A DNA stretch of 18,082 bases. It comes from JAOAHC01 sp964593045. Its GTDB lineage: Bacteria; Bacillota; Clostridia; TANB77; CAG-465. The stretch lies in the NCBI GenBank assembly GCA_964593045.1, contig CAZQJQ010000025.1, positions 1-18,082 of the forward strand, in the 5' to 3' direction. Shown piece by piece: positions 1 to 7,481 of this stretch. Within the stretch, counting starts at the first letter, position 1. Each line of letters begins with the position of its first letter. The notes below the pieces were generated by a model. It was not told the DNA's origin. It saw only the letters and a program-made list of their open reading frames with translations, and did not search any database. A program made the position numbers and the translations under genes.

Positions 1-67
1 CTCCTGCTAATATTATTATTACTATTATGGTTATTACTAATGTAATAAGTGATATCCCTTTCTTCAT
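1..67 (-). CDS. Prepilin-like protein, N-terminus only (cut by window edge)
   Basis: Only the first 22 codons are inside the window. They read MKKGISLITLVITIIVIIIL and then Ala-Gly. Two lysines and a glycine are followed at once by a long hydrophobic segment, which is the layout of a type III (prepilin) signal, where a prepilin peptidase cuts after the glycine. The residue at position +5 after the glycine is Thr, not the usual Glu. A strong ribosome binding site (AAGGAGGAAACAA then ATG) fixes the start, and a good promoter lies just upstream at 98-126, so this gene probably has its own transcript. The hydrophobic segment would anchor or assemble the protein at the membrane. The function cannot be given, because the variable C-terminal part lies outside the window. 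Confidence 0.72.
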   Translation of the reverse strand, partial: MKKGISLITLVITIIVIIILAG

Positions 68-97
68 TTGTTTCCTCCTTGTTTTATATATATCAAA

Positions 98-126
98 ATA
101 TTATCATATACTAAATCTTTTTTCAA
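98..126 (-). promoter_or_regulatory. Sigma-A type promoter for the prepilin-like gene at the left edge
   Basis: On the minus strand the sequence reads TTGAAA, 17 bases, TAATAT. It matches the vegetative consensus at 5 of 6 bases in each box (TTGACA and TATAAT), with ideal spacing. It begins only about 8 bp beyond the stop codon of the CapA-like gene. About 30 bp separate the -10 box from the start codon at 67, which leaves room for a short leader with the AAGGAGG ribosome binding site. Inferred from the motif only. Confidence 0.6.
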
Positions 127-133
127 TAGTTTT

Positions 134-1384
134 TTAAAATTTTACTACTATTTTATTTTTTTCAATTACAGAATTTAATCCATTTTGTTTATTCCATTCA
201 TTTAACTCCGAAATAACCTCTTGTGCTTTATCTGAATCTACATCAAAAAATGGTATAACTTCGCTTTGATTTTGTATATACACTGGTTCTAACGTAATAC
301 TTGTAAGTTTGGCCTCTTTATTTAATGTTATATCAAATATATAGCTTCTTTTTGCTAGTTCATCTTCCATATCAGTCATAAAATATCCTGTGCTATAGAT
401 TATTGGTTTACCATTATACATTACTATAGGATATATGCCAAAAGCATGTGTTCCCATAACTAAATCTGCTCCATTATCTATTGCATCTTTTGCTATTTGT
501 CTCATTTCATCGGTTACTCCATATACATATTCTCTTCCCCAATGCATATCTACAATTATATAATCTGCATTTTGTCTTGCTTTTGCTATATCATTTTTCA
601 TTGTTTCTTTATCATATACATTTATGTTATTATTTAAATATTCTTGCTGTGTCCCTAGTATAACTGCATTTGCAGATACAATAGCTATTTTTTTATTATT
701 TTTTTCAAAATATATTACTGAATCTTTTGTTCCAGTAACATTTACATCATTTTTATTTAATGAGCTTATTGTATTTTTTAAAATAATGTCTCCATAGTCT
801 ATTATATGATCGTTTGCTATTGAAACGCCATCTACTCCAAGTGCATTCAATGCTGTAAGTATACTATTTGTTACTAGATATTTACTTTTAATATCTGCTT
901 CTATTTTATCTAATGATGTTATACTAGTAGATAAGGTGGCATATGTATAATCTGCTTGTCTTGTTTCATTATATACTTTTTTAAAACTATTAGCATACAT
1001 ATAGCTTACTTTGTTTGTTACTTCTCCTCCCATCATAATCTCTCCAAGTACAGTAATATTTATATCACTGTCATTTTTTTGAACTTCTTGTTGTATTTCT
1101 TCATCATTTTCTTTATTTATTGCTTGAATAAATTCACTATCTTCACTATTTGTATTTTCTTCATCTTCTTTGTTTTCTTCGTATATATTTACATTTTCAT
1201 TTGTATTTTTGCTATAATTATTACTACTAAATACATGTTTTTTTACAAGGAAAATGCTAGATATTGCAAGTATTGAAAACAATAAGACTGGTAATATAAC
1301 ATAGGCTATTTTTTTGTTTTCAAATTTCCTAAAACTAAATCTTTGTCTTGCTTTAATAATTCTATTTTTTGAAGTGTTCCCCAC
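134..1384 (-). CDS. CapA-family (PGA_cap) membrane-anchored protein with altered active-site motifs
   Basis: The 416-residue protein has a basic N-terminus, one membrane segment (about 27-48), a low-complexity acidic Asn/Glu linker (about 55-107) and an extracytoplasmic CapA-like domain. Family landmarks are GEIMMGG (114-120), ANDHIIDYG (190-198), HWGREY (281-286), GTHAFGIYP (311-319) and GKPIIYSTGYF (325-335). From memory, the family usually has GD at the first motif, NLE near 150, NNH, and HPH at the fourth. Here these read GE, TLSTS, NDH and HAF, so several putative metal or substrate residues differ. CapA relatives act in poly-glutamate capsule synthesis or as metallophosphoesterase-like enzymes, and the role here is unknown. 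The start is GTG, with AAAGGAG 10 bases upstream, inside the 3' end of mtaB. The two genes overlap by 79 bp in different frames, which suggests translational coupling. Confidence 0.8.
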   Translation of the reverse strand: MGNTSKNRIIKARQRFSFRKFENKKIAYVILPVLLFSILAISSIFLVKKHVFSSNNYSKNTNENVNIYEENKEDEENTNSEDSEFIQAINKENDEEIQQEVQKNDSDINITVLGEIMMGGEVTNKVSYMYANSFKKVYNETRQADYTYATLSTSITSLDKIEADIKSKYLVTNSILTALNALGVDGVSIANDHIIDYGDIILKNTISSLNKNDVNVTGTKDSVIYFEKNNKKIAIVSANAVILGTQQEYLNNNINVYDKETMKNDIAKARQNADYIIVDMHWGREYVYGVTDEMRQIAKDAIDNGADLVMGTHAFGIYPIVMYNGKPIIYSTGYFMTDMEDELAKRSYIFDITLNKEAKLTSITLEPVYIQNQSEVIPFFDVDSDKAQEVISELNEWNKQNGLNSVIEKNKIVVKF

Positions 1385-2643
1385 AATTTCTCATCTCCTT
1401 TTACTTTAACTTTTATATAATTTGATGTATAACCATATATATAGCCTAATTTACATTCTTCTACAAGTATTTCTGCCTCTTTATTTAAATAACTTTCTAT
1501 GTATTTATTTCTTAGCTGATTACCAATTTCAATTAATTCATTACTTCTTTTTGCTTTTATATTTCCATCTACTTGTCCTAACATTTCATATGCCTTAGTA
1601 CCTTTTCTTTTTGAATACTTGAATACATGTATATGACTAAATTTTATATATTTTACACCTTCTAATGTGTTTTTAAATTCTTCTTCTGTCTCATATGGAA
1701 AACCTACAATAATGTCACAAGTAAATGCTATATCCTTTATTTTTTTTCTTATATAATCTACTCTATCAAATACAAATTCTCTTGTATATTTTCTATTCAT
1801 TCTTTTTAATACGTTATTGTCTAGACTTTGTACAGATATATGAAAATGATTACATAGTTTATCTATCTTTGCCAGTCTTTCAACATTATCATTAGTAAGC
1901 CACCTAGGTTCTATTGAGCCTAGTCTTATTCTACAGACTCCTTCTATTTTAGAAACTTTTTCTATTACGTCTATAAGTGATAAAGAGTTATCTAAGTCTT
2001 TACCATATGAAGCTATCTCTATTCCAACTAATACTATTTCTTTTACATTTTGTTTAACTAATTTCTTTACTTCATTTTCTATATCAAAAATATTTCTACT
2101 TCTAACCCTTCCTCTTACATATGGTATAATACAATATGTACAAAAATTATTACATCCATCTTCTATTTTTACTGATTGCCTAATCGTAGAAACATTACTA
2201 TAACTAGTATTTAATATATATTTTTTTACTTTATCTATATTTGATACTTTATTTTGTACTGTATTTTGTTTTTCGTTTTTTCTTAATTCTATATATTCAT
2301 CCACATATTTAACAATGTTGTTTTTTTCTTCATTACCTATTATTAAATCAACATTTAAGTTCATTTTTTCTAATTCTAATTCGTTTTTTAATTCTTGAGC
2401 ATAACATCCTGCAAGAACAATTACTGCCTCTTTATTTTGTCTTCTTGCTCTATTTAAGTAATCTCTAGTTTTTCTAGTTGATAAATTAGTTACACTACAT
2501 GAATTTATAACATAAACATCTGATATTTTAGAATTTTTTGAGAAATCTTTTACTTCATGCCCTGATTTTATAAACATGTTTTTCATTAGATCGGTTTCAT
2601 ATTGATTAACTTTACAGCCTAGTGTATAAAAAGCAACTCTCAT
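1306..2643 (-). CDS. mtaB: tRNA (N6-threonylcarbamoyladenosine(37)-C2)-methylthiotransferase MtaB
   Basis: This radical-SAM methylthiotransferase of 445 residues converts t6A37 to ms2t6A37 in tRNAs that read ANN codons. The N-terminal UPF0004 domain supplies the three cysteines that bind the auxiliary 4Fe-4S cluster (LGCKVNQYE, C10; NSCSVT, C49; AGCYAQ, C80). The radical-SAM motif DGCNNFCTYC gives C164, C168 and C171, followed by IIPYVRGRVRSR, which is typical of the family. A TRAM-like segment closes the protein (YIKVKVKGDEKLWG). I place the start at the ATG at 2643, 5 bases after GGAGGG. A TTG four codons further upstream would put that ribosome binding site inside the gene. It lies 15 bp below ylmH and overlaps the CapA-like gene at its 3' end, so it is part of the rodA operon. 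Confidence 0.93.
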   Translation of the reverse strand: MRVAFYTLGCKVNQYETDLMKNMFIKSGHEVKDFSKNSKISDVYVINSCSVTNLSTRKTRDYLNRARRQNKEAVIVLAGCYAQELKNELELEKMNLNVDLIIGNEEKNNIVKYVDEYIELRKNEKQNTVQNKVSNIDKVKKYILNTSYSNVSTIRQSVKIEDGCNNFCTYCIIPYVRGRVRSRNIFDIENEVKKLVKQNVKEIVLVGIEIASYGKDLDNSLSLIDVIEKVSKIEGVCRIRLGSIEPRWLTNDNVERLAKIDKLCNHFHISVQSLDNNVLKRMNRKYTREFVFDRVDYIRKKIKDIAFTCDIIVGFPYETEEEFKNTLEGVKYIKFSHIHVFKYSKRKGTKAYEMLGQVDGNIKAKRSNELIEIGNQLRNKYIESYLNKEAEILVEECKLGYIYGYTSNYIKVKVKGDEKLWGTLQKIELLKQDKDLVLGNLKTKK

Positions 2644-2658
2644 TTTTCCCTCCAACTG

Positions 2659-3525
2659 TTAACTGTATATCATTATACTCAGTACTATATTTTCATTTTT
2701 TGTTTTTCTTACTTCTTCTTTTATTATACATTTACCATATCTTTTAAACGATATTATATCTTTAGTCTTTATATTATAACCTGAAGAAAAAATAGGTTTT
2801 GAGTTTATAACCAAATCTCCTTTTGATATTTTTTTCTTTACTTCATTTCTACTTTCATTAAATAATGTACTAATTACTGCATCTATTCTCAGCGACGGAA
2901 CAATTATATTTTTTTCAGTAAAACTTACAGCTATTTTTTCTATATCTTTATTAAATATATCAACTATTTCTTTTTTTATTTTATATTTGCCTACTTTTTC
3001 TAAATTATTTAAAACATATTCTTCTACTTTTTTTATTAAAAAAACATATCCATTTCCTTTATATAAATATATATCACCTATACACTCTCTTTTTATACCA
3101 AGTGAATAAATACTACCCATAAAGTCCTTATGAGATAAGTTAGCAGATACATCTGGTGTTATTTTTATGCATGTTATTACATTTAAAAATGTATTATATA
3201 TTTTTTTTTGAATAGTTTCTGTTGCTACTCTTGTTTCTAACGTTTTTGTGATTTCTATAACATTTTTAGTTTTATTTTTATAATATATTGCAAATACTTT
3301 TCTTTCCATATATTCATTTGATTCATATTTTATATAATCTACTTTATATTTATTTAATATGTTTAATATTATACTTTGTTCATACATATCAAGAAAATCA
3401 GTATATTCTATACTTCCTTGTATATATGCTCTATTTATTTTATCAATAACATTTGCAACAATTATTCTTTTTTCTTTATCTTGTATTTTATCTAATTCTT
3501 TATCTCTTTCTTGTTTTTTTATCAT
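2659..3525 (-). CDS. ylmH: YlmH-like RNA-binding protein with C-terminal S4 domain
   Basis: The protein has 288 residues. The central block LSHKDFMGSIYSLGIKRE (130-147), ending in CIGDI, is the signature of the YlmH family. The C-terminal S4 RNA-binding fold runs from about 211 to 265 (LRIDAVISTLFNESRNEVKK, then GDLVINSKP). YlmH homologues bind stalled large ribosomal subunits and act in ribosome-associated quality control. In many Firmicutes the gene lies in a division-gene neighbourhood next to ftsZ and divIVA. Here it lies between dusB and mtaB, both RNA-modification genes, which fits a translation-related role. The N-terminus is very rich in charged residues. The start ATG follows AGAGGTTAT. 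It is 34 bp below dusB and 15 bp above the mtaB ATG, so it is probably co-transcribed with both. Confidence 0.88.
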   Translation of the reverse strand: MIKKQERDKELDKIQDKEKRIIVANVIDKINRAYIQGSIEYTDFLDMYEQSIILNILNKYKVDYIKYESNEYMERKVFAIYYKNKTKNVIEITKTLETRVATETIQKKIYNTFLNVITCIKITPDVSANLSHKDFMGSIYSLGIKRECIGDIYLYKGNGYVFLIKKVEEYVLNNLEKVGKYKIKKEIVDIFNKDIEKIAVSFTEKNIIVPSLRIDAVISTLFNESRNEVKKKISKGDLVINSKPIFSSGYNIKTKDIISFKRYGKCIIKEEVRKTKNENIVLSIMIYS

Positions 3526-3559
3526 ATAACCTCTGTATTATTTTATTTATTTTGTTGTT

Positions 3560-4534
3560 TTAATTATTTTTTAAATACATCATATAGTCTGTAAGTATCT
3601 TTTTTACTTCTTCTACGTTATTTGCTTTGTTTACCATTTCTTTTACTTTTGTACTTTTATTCATTCCTTTTAAATACCAAGCTATGTGTTTTCTTAATTT
3701 GAAATTTGCTTGTTTTTCATCATCTTCTAACTGATAATCAATATGTTTAAAAATATATTTAAATACTTCATCAACTGAAGGAATATATTCTTTTTGTTCT
3801 AATATACTTTTAAAAATCCATGGATTTCCTTGTGCTCCTCTTGCTACCATTATACCATCACATCCAGTATACTCAAACATAGTATTTGCTGACTTTAAAT
3901 CAGTTATATCTCCATTTCCTATTACTGGTATTTTTACTGTTTCCTTTACTTGTTTTATTATATCTAAATCTGCTTTACCTGTATAATACTGTTCTCTTGT
4001 TCTACCGTGTACTGTAATCATAGATACACCGTAATCTTGACATGTTTTTGCAACTTCTATTGCTGTTATATGTTTAGCATCAAACCCCTTTCTTGTCTTT
4101 ACAGTAATTGGTTTTTTTGAAACCTTCACAGCCTCACATATTATTTTTTTTATCATGTCTAGATTAAGAAGTAGTCCTGCTCCATCTCCATTTTTAACAA
4201 GCTTAGGTGCAGGGCATCCCATATTAATATCTATTATATCAATTTTTTCATTTTCATTTAATTTGAAGATTGTATTTTTTATAACCTGATCATTGCTTCC
4301 AAATATCTGAATAGCCGATGGTCTTTCATCATCCATTATTTCTATTAATTTCTCTGTTTTTTTATTGTTATATTCCATAGCTTTAGTACTTGCCATTTCT
4401 GTAAATGTAAGTCCAGGGCAAAAATCTCTTGCTACTTTTCTAAATGGCTTGTCCGTAACACCTGCCATTGGTGCTAAAAAAACATTGTTTTTTACATGTA
4501 CTTTACCTATATTTATATCATGTATATATTTCAT
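3560..4534 (-). CDS. dusB: tRNA-dihydrouridine synthase, DusB type
   Basis: This FMN-dependent TIM-barrel enzyme of 324 residues reduces uridines in the tRNA D-loop with NADPH. Visible motifs are APMAGVTDKPFRK (21-33, flavin binding), QIFGSN (76-81), INMGCPAPK with the catalytic Cys107, GDGAGLLL (117-124), TVKTRKG (144-150), TVHGRTREQYYTG (174-186), IPVIGNGDI (202-210) and GIMVARGAQGNPWIF near 225-240. The small helical C-terminal domain (KHIAWYLKGM) is present, and the length is normal for DusB. The start ATG follows AAGGGGAAAAG. It begins only 9 bp after the stop of the prepilin-like gene and is followed by ylmH. I see no promoter of its own, so it belongs to the rodA operon. Confidence 0.95.
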   Translation of the reverse strand: MKYIHDINIGKVHVKNNVFLAPMAGVTDKPFRKVARDFCPGLTFTEMASTKAMEYNNKKTEKLIEIMDDERPSAIQIFGSNDQVIKNTIFKLNENEKIDIIDINMGCPAPKLVKNGDGAGLLLNLDMIKKIICEAVKVSKKPITVKTRKGFDAKHITAIEVAKTCQDYGVSMITVHGRTREQYYTGKADLDIIKQVKETVKIPVIGNGDITDLKSANTMFEYTGCDGIMVARGAQGNPWIFKSILEQKEYIPSVDEVFKYIFKHIDYQLEDDEKQANFKLRKHIAWYLKGMNKSTKVKEMVNKANNVEEVKKILTDYMMYLKNN

Positions 4535-4543
4535 CTTTTCCCC

Positions 4544-4993
4544 TTATTTTATACAATACACATTTTCTGATTTATATTTAAATCCTTTTACATAGTATAT
4601 GTTGTGAGTATTTTCTGCTACTAAATATACATCCTTGTTTTTTACATTTCCCATACCATTATCTATAGTTGAGTCTTCTAATAACGATACATCAATTACA
4701 TATAAATCATTACCTACATCGTTGTTAGCTTTATATGAATTAAAGAAATCCGAACCAAGTGATTCAGCAGATACTATATCACCTGTTATTGGTAGCATTT
4801 CGTTTTTTAAATAATATGCATTAACATCATTTGATACTTTATTTAGTGTCGAAATATACTCATCATAGTTTGCTGTTTTTATAGCGGAATTACCAACTAC
4901 AACGGCAGTTGATATAATGATAGCCATTACTGCTATTGCTATCATAAGTACTAACATCGTAATACCTTGTTTATTATTCCTTTCTTTTTTCAT
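4544..4993 (-). CDS. Prepilin-like small secreted or membrane-anchored protein
   Basis: The protein has 149 residues and a prepilin-like start: a basic leader (KKERNNKQ), a glycine at 10, then ITMLVLMIAIAVMAIIISTA as the single hydrophobic segment (about 11-35). The rest is soluble, lacks known enzymatic motifs, and ends with the aromatic strand-like stretch NIYYVKGFKYKSENVY. The +5 residue after the putative cleavage glycine is Val, so the canonical Glu of type IV pilins is missing. No assembly ATPase, platform protein or prepilin peptidase is visible in the window. The ribosome binding site (TAGGAGGAAAGT then ATG) overlaps the rodA stop codon, so translation is probably coupled to rodA. The family is not recognised further. 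A role at the cell surface is an inference from the leader only. Confidence 0.75.
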   Translation of the reverse strand: MKKERNNKQGITMLVLMIAIAVMAIIISTAVVVGNSAIKTANYDEYISTLNKVSNDVNAYYLKNEMLPITGDIVSAESLGSDFFNSYKANNDVGNDLYVIDVSLLEDSTIDNGMGNVKNKDVYLVAENTHNIYYVKGFKYKSENVYCIK

Positions 4994-5002
4994 ACTTTCC
5001 TC

Positions 5003-6109
5003 CTAATCCATAAATAGATTTTTAGATTTTCTTGCAGATACATTAAGTACTATTGCTATTGCTATTAAATTAGTCATCAGACTACTTCCACCATAACTTA
5101 CAAATGGTAGTGGTATTCCTGTTATTGGTAAAAGTCCCATTGTCATACCTATATTTTGTACAAAGTGAAAAAATATCATACCAGCTATTCCCATTACTGT
5201 TAATTTTGCAAAATTATCTTTTGCTCTATATCCCACCATAATTATTCTTGCAATTAATATAACAAATAGGATGACTATAGCTGCAGACATTACAAATCCC
5301 CATTCCTCTGAAAGTGATGCAAATATAAAATCAGAGGTTTTAATTGGAAGATATCCATATTGTGTTTGTGTTCCTTGTAAATACCCTGAACCAAATAACA
5401 TACCAGAACCAACTGCTATTTTAGATTGTATTGCATTATATCCTGAACCTAAAGGGTCTCTTGTTGGATCTATAAATACAAGAATTCTTTCTTGTTGTAC
5501 TGGATTTAAAACGAAGAAATATATAATTGGTGTAATTACTAAAACCAGAGCAAGACATATAACTAGATATCTATATTTTAATCCATTAGAGAATATCATA
5601 AATAACGTAATCATAATAAAAACTGCGGCTGTTCCAAAATCTGGTTGTAATAATATAAGTACTACAGGAAGTGCAAACAATATTATTGTTCCAACAATTC
5701 TAATTATTGTACTTTTTTTACTTTTATCTGCAAACGTTGTGAGTAACTTTGCAAGCACTAATATATATCCTATTTTCATAAGTTCAGATGGTTGATATAA
5801 CACTCCACCTATTGTAAACCAACTGTTTGCACCCATAATAGATGAAGTAAATAGTACCAGAATAAGTAAAACTAAACTTATCATATATATTATATACCCA
5901 GCTATATCAAAAATCCTATAATCAATTGCCCATATAATAGTCATAATAACAAACATTATTCCAAACCATATTATTTGTTTTATATATTCATCACTGCTTG
6001 CTGTTGTGCTATATCCAGCACTATATATTCCTATGATACCTATTGCTACAAGTATAACAACACATGTAAGAATTATATAGTCTGTATTTTTTAACATTGT
6101 TTTAAACAT
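5003..6109 (-). CDS. rodA: SEDS-family peptidoglycan glycosyltransferase, RodA type
   Basis: The 368-residue polytopic membrane protein has about ten hydrophobic segments. SEDS proteins polymerise lipid II into glycan strands together with a class B PBP, and RodA serves lateral wall growth. Motifs seen are YQPSELMK (105-112), LLQPDFGTA (153-161), DPLGSGYNAIQSKIAVGSG (218-236), GYLQGTQTQYGYLP (242-255), SDFIF (259-263, with the conserved Asp260) and PITGIPLPFVSYGGSS near 330-345. The QSKIAVGSG and GTQTQYGYLP wording favours RodA over FtsW, and a separate FtsW is encoded at 9429-10559. The start ATG follows AAGGTGAAGAT. A second in-frame ATG four codons later lacks as good a ribosome binding site. 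It is the first gene of the second operon and follows its own promoter. Confidence 0.9.
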   Translation of the reverse strand: MFKTMLKNTDYIILTCVVILVAIGIIGIYSAGYSTTASSDEYIKQIIWFGIMFVIMTIIWAIDYRIFDIAGYIIYMISLVLLILVLFTSSIMGANSWFTIGGVLYQPSELMKIGYILVLAKLLTTFADKSKKSTIIRIVGTIILFALPVVLILLQPDFGTAAVFIMITLFMIFSNGLKYRYLVICLALVLVITPIIYFFVLNPVQQERILVFIDPTRDPLGSGYNAIQSKIAVGSGMLFGSGYLQGTQTQYGYLPIKTSDFIFASLSEEWGFVMSAAIVILFVILIARIIMVGYRAKDNFAKLTVMGIAGMIFFHFVQNIGMTMGLLPITGIPLPFVSYGGSSLMTNLIAIAIVLNVSARKSKNLFMD

Positions 6110-6134
6110 ATCTTCACCTTAATTACTTAGATAT

Positions 6135-6163
6135 ATTTTATACTATTTTTTATAATTTTACAA
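6135..6163 (-). promoter_or_regulatory. Promoter for the rodA operon
   Basis: The minus strand reads TTGTAA, 17 bases, TAAAAT, about 25 bp before the rodA start codon. It sits directly after the hairpin at 6171-6200, so transcription seems to restart here after the dcw cluster ends. The -10 box matches TATAAT at 5 of 6 bases. The -35 box is weaker but keeps TTG. Motif evidence only. Confidence 0.5.
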
Positions 6164-6170
6164 GTAAAAT

Positions 6171-6200
6171 AGCCCTATTTGTATAAAAACAAATGGGGCT
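6171..6200. terminator. GC-containing hairpin, intrinsic terminator between sbp and rodA
   Basis: A 12-bp stem (AGCCCTATTTGT with ACAAATGGGGCT, one G-U pair on the plus strand) encloses the loop ATAAAA. On the plus strand it is followed by six T. On the minus strand only ATTTTA follows. It would therefore end antisense plus-strand transcription well and minus-strand read-through from sbp less well. Together with the hairpin at 6296-6325 it separates the two operons. Confidence 0.6.
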
Positions 6201-6295
6201 TTTTTAACTATTTTATTTAACTATACATTTATATCATATAATTTTATACTTTTTTAAAGTATTATGTACATTTTTTAAGACAAATAAAAAAATAT

Positions 6296-6325
6296 AAAAA
6301 AATAAGACCATAAGCCTTATTTTTT
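6296..6325 (-). terminator. AT-rich terminator-like hairpin at the end of sbp
   Basis: A 10-bp stem pairs AAAAAATAAG (6297-6306) with CTTATTTTTT (6316-6325) around a 9-base loop. On the minus strand it is followed by a run of T (TTTTTTTATATTTTTTT). It overlaps the TAA stop codon of sbp (6317-6319). The stem has only one G-C pair, so its strength is doubtful. Its place at the end of the dcw cluster supports the call. Confidence 0.45.
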
Positions 6326-6688
6326 ATTTTCCGTTTTAGTTTTTTGTTTATCATTCCAGTTTTGTATAAGTTGTCTTCGTATAGTTGAAAAATTATTAAG
6401 CATTCTTCCTGTAAATACTATTACTGCCGCAAGATACATATCTACATTTAATTTCTCTCCTAAATATACTAAAAATATAGCAATTATGGCATTACCAAAA
6501 AAGCCTGATATAAATATGTTAATTTTAAACTTTTTATCAAGGTTTGCAGCAAGAGCTCCGAAAACCGAATCAAGACATGCAAGTATAGCTACAGCAATAT
6601 ATGCAGAATATGCATAAGGTACAGCAATATTAATTCCTACTAATACGCCTGATATTATAAACAAAATTAAAATAAATATTCCTACCAT
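6317..6688 (-). CDS. sbp: Small basic protein Sbp (DUF1290)
   Basis: The 123-residue membrane protein has three to four hydrophobic segments and a basic tail (RRQLIQNWNDKQKTKTENKK). Recognisable family blocks are GINIAVPYAYSAYIAVAILA, LDSVFGALAANLDKKF, GFFGNAIIAIFLVYLGEKL and DMYLAAVIVFTGRML. The family is conserved in Firmicutes between the divIB/DUF881 genes and ftsA-ftsZ. Its biochemical role is not known to me. Here it is the last gene of the dcw cluster, and no ftsA or ftsZ follows. The ribosome binding site AAGGAGGAAAACT overlaps the stop codon of the DUF881 gene, so the two are translationally coupled. Confidence 0.88.
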   Translation of the reverse strand: MVGIFILILFIISGVLVGINIAVPYAYSAYIAVAILACLDSVFGALAANLDKKFKINIFISGFFGNAIIAIFLVYLGEKLNVDMYLAAVIVFTGRMLNNFSTIRRQLIQNWNDKQKTKTENKK

Positions 6689-6699
6689 AGTTTTCCTCC

Positions 6700-7461
6700 T
6701 TATTCTGCAAGTGTAGCAGTTTTAAAATTTAAAGTTCCATCATATTTTAGTACTTCTATTTCTTTTTTTCTTTCGATGTTTACTTTAATTCCCCATTGTT
6801 TAAGACCATCTACTACCCCATTTTTTATTGTAAGTGCACTTTCTAAATATTGTGCATTACCTATTGCTTTTATAACAAAAGGAGTAGCAACTTTTTGATA
6901 GTTTACTTGAATTACTGGTCCTACACATCTAATTGCACTAGTAGATATAATACGTATATCATTTACACTTATTGCTTCAGCTCCTGCTGCTTTTAATTCA
7001 TTTACTACTGTTAAAAGGTCACTATCATGTACTAATGAATTAGATTCAGTATCCGCAGTGTCTGCATCTCCATCTTCTAATGTAACTATTATTCCTTCAC
7101 CTTTTAAATCTTTAACTCCTGCAAGTATTGATATTTGTGCTATTTCTTCTTTCATTGATTTTATTAAAGTGTCATTACTTGAAGCATTAGTCTGATATTC
7201 TTCTACTACCTTGTTTTTTTCATCATACTTTTCTTTTAAATCATCATATTTTGCTTTTAAATTAGTAAGCTCATCTATTAGCTCTGCTTCTCTTTTTCCT
7301 TCTGCAACTTCTTCAGTATTACTTATACTCTTCATTTGTGCAGCAAGCATTATACATAGCAAAAATACCATTATTCCAATTGTTATATATGCTGGCAGTT
7401 CATATTTTTTATTAAACTTTTTAAGTTTTTCTTTTATTTTTTTTGCTTTATTCTTATCCAT
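6700..7461 (-). CDS. DUF881 (YlxW/YlxX-like) membrane protein with coiled coil
   Basis: The 253-residue protein has a basic cytoplasmic N-terminus, one membrane segment (about 24-42), a charged coiled-coil stretch (about 50-110) and an extracytoplasmic DUF881 domain. The domain is recognised by GEGIIVTLED (121-130), LLTVVNELKAAGAEAISVND and the SAIRCVGPVIQVN block. In Bacillus the homologues ylxW and ylxX sit between divIB and sbp, which is exactly the order here. The topology (short cytoplasmic tail, one pass, coiled coil outside) resembles other divisome subunits, but a function in division is inferred from context. The start ATG is preceded by a modest AGGATGTG. The gap to ftsQ is 20 bp. 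Confidence 0.87.
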   Translation of the reverse strand: MDKNKAKKIKEKLKKFNKKYELPAYITIGIMVFLLCIMLAAQMKSISNTEEVAEGKREAELIDELTNLKAKYDDLKEKYDEKNKVVEEYQTNASSNDTLIKSMKEEIAQISILAGVKDLKGEGIIVTLEDGDADTADTESNSLVHDSDLLTVVNELKAAGAEAISVNDIRIISTSAIRCVGPVIQVNYQKVATPFVIKAIGNAQYLESALTIKNGVVDGLKQWGIKVNIERKKEIEVLKYDGTLNFKTATLAE

Positions 7462-7481
7462 AAATTTATCACATCCTATTA

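Noticed and set aside
2644..2655. TTG start of MtaB four codons upstream
   Set aside because: The TTG overlaps the GGAGGG site that serves the ATG at 2643.
4365..5795. Plus-strand open frames opposite dusB and rodA
   Set aside because: They are antisense shadows of well-supported genes, with no ribosome binding sites and no recognisable protein features.
6246..6263. Palindrome ATACTTTTTTAAAGTAT as an operator
   Set aside because: It is a simple A/T palindrome of the sort expected by chance here, with no nearby promoter that needs it.
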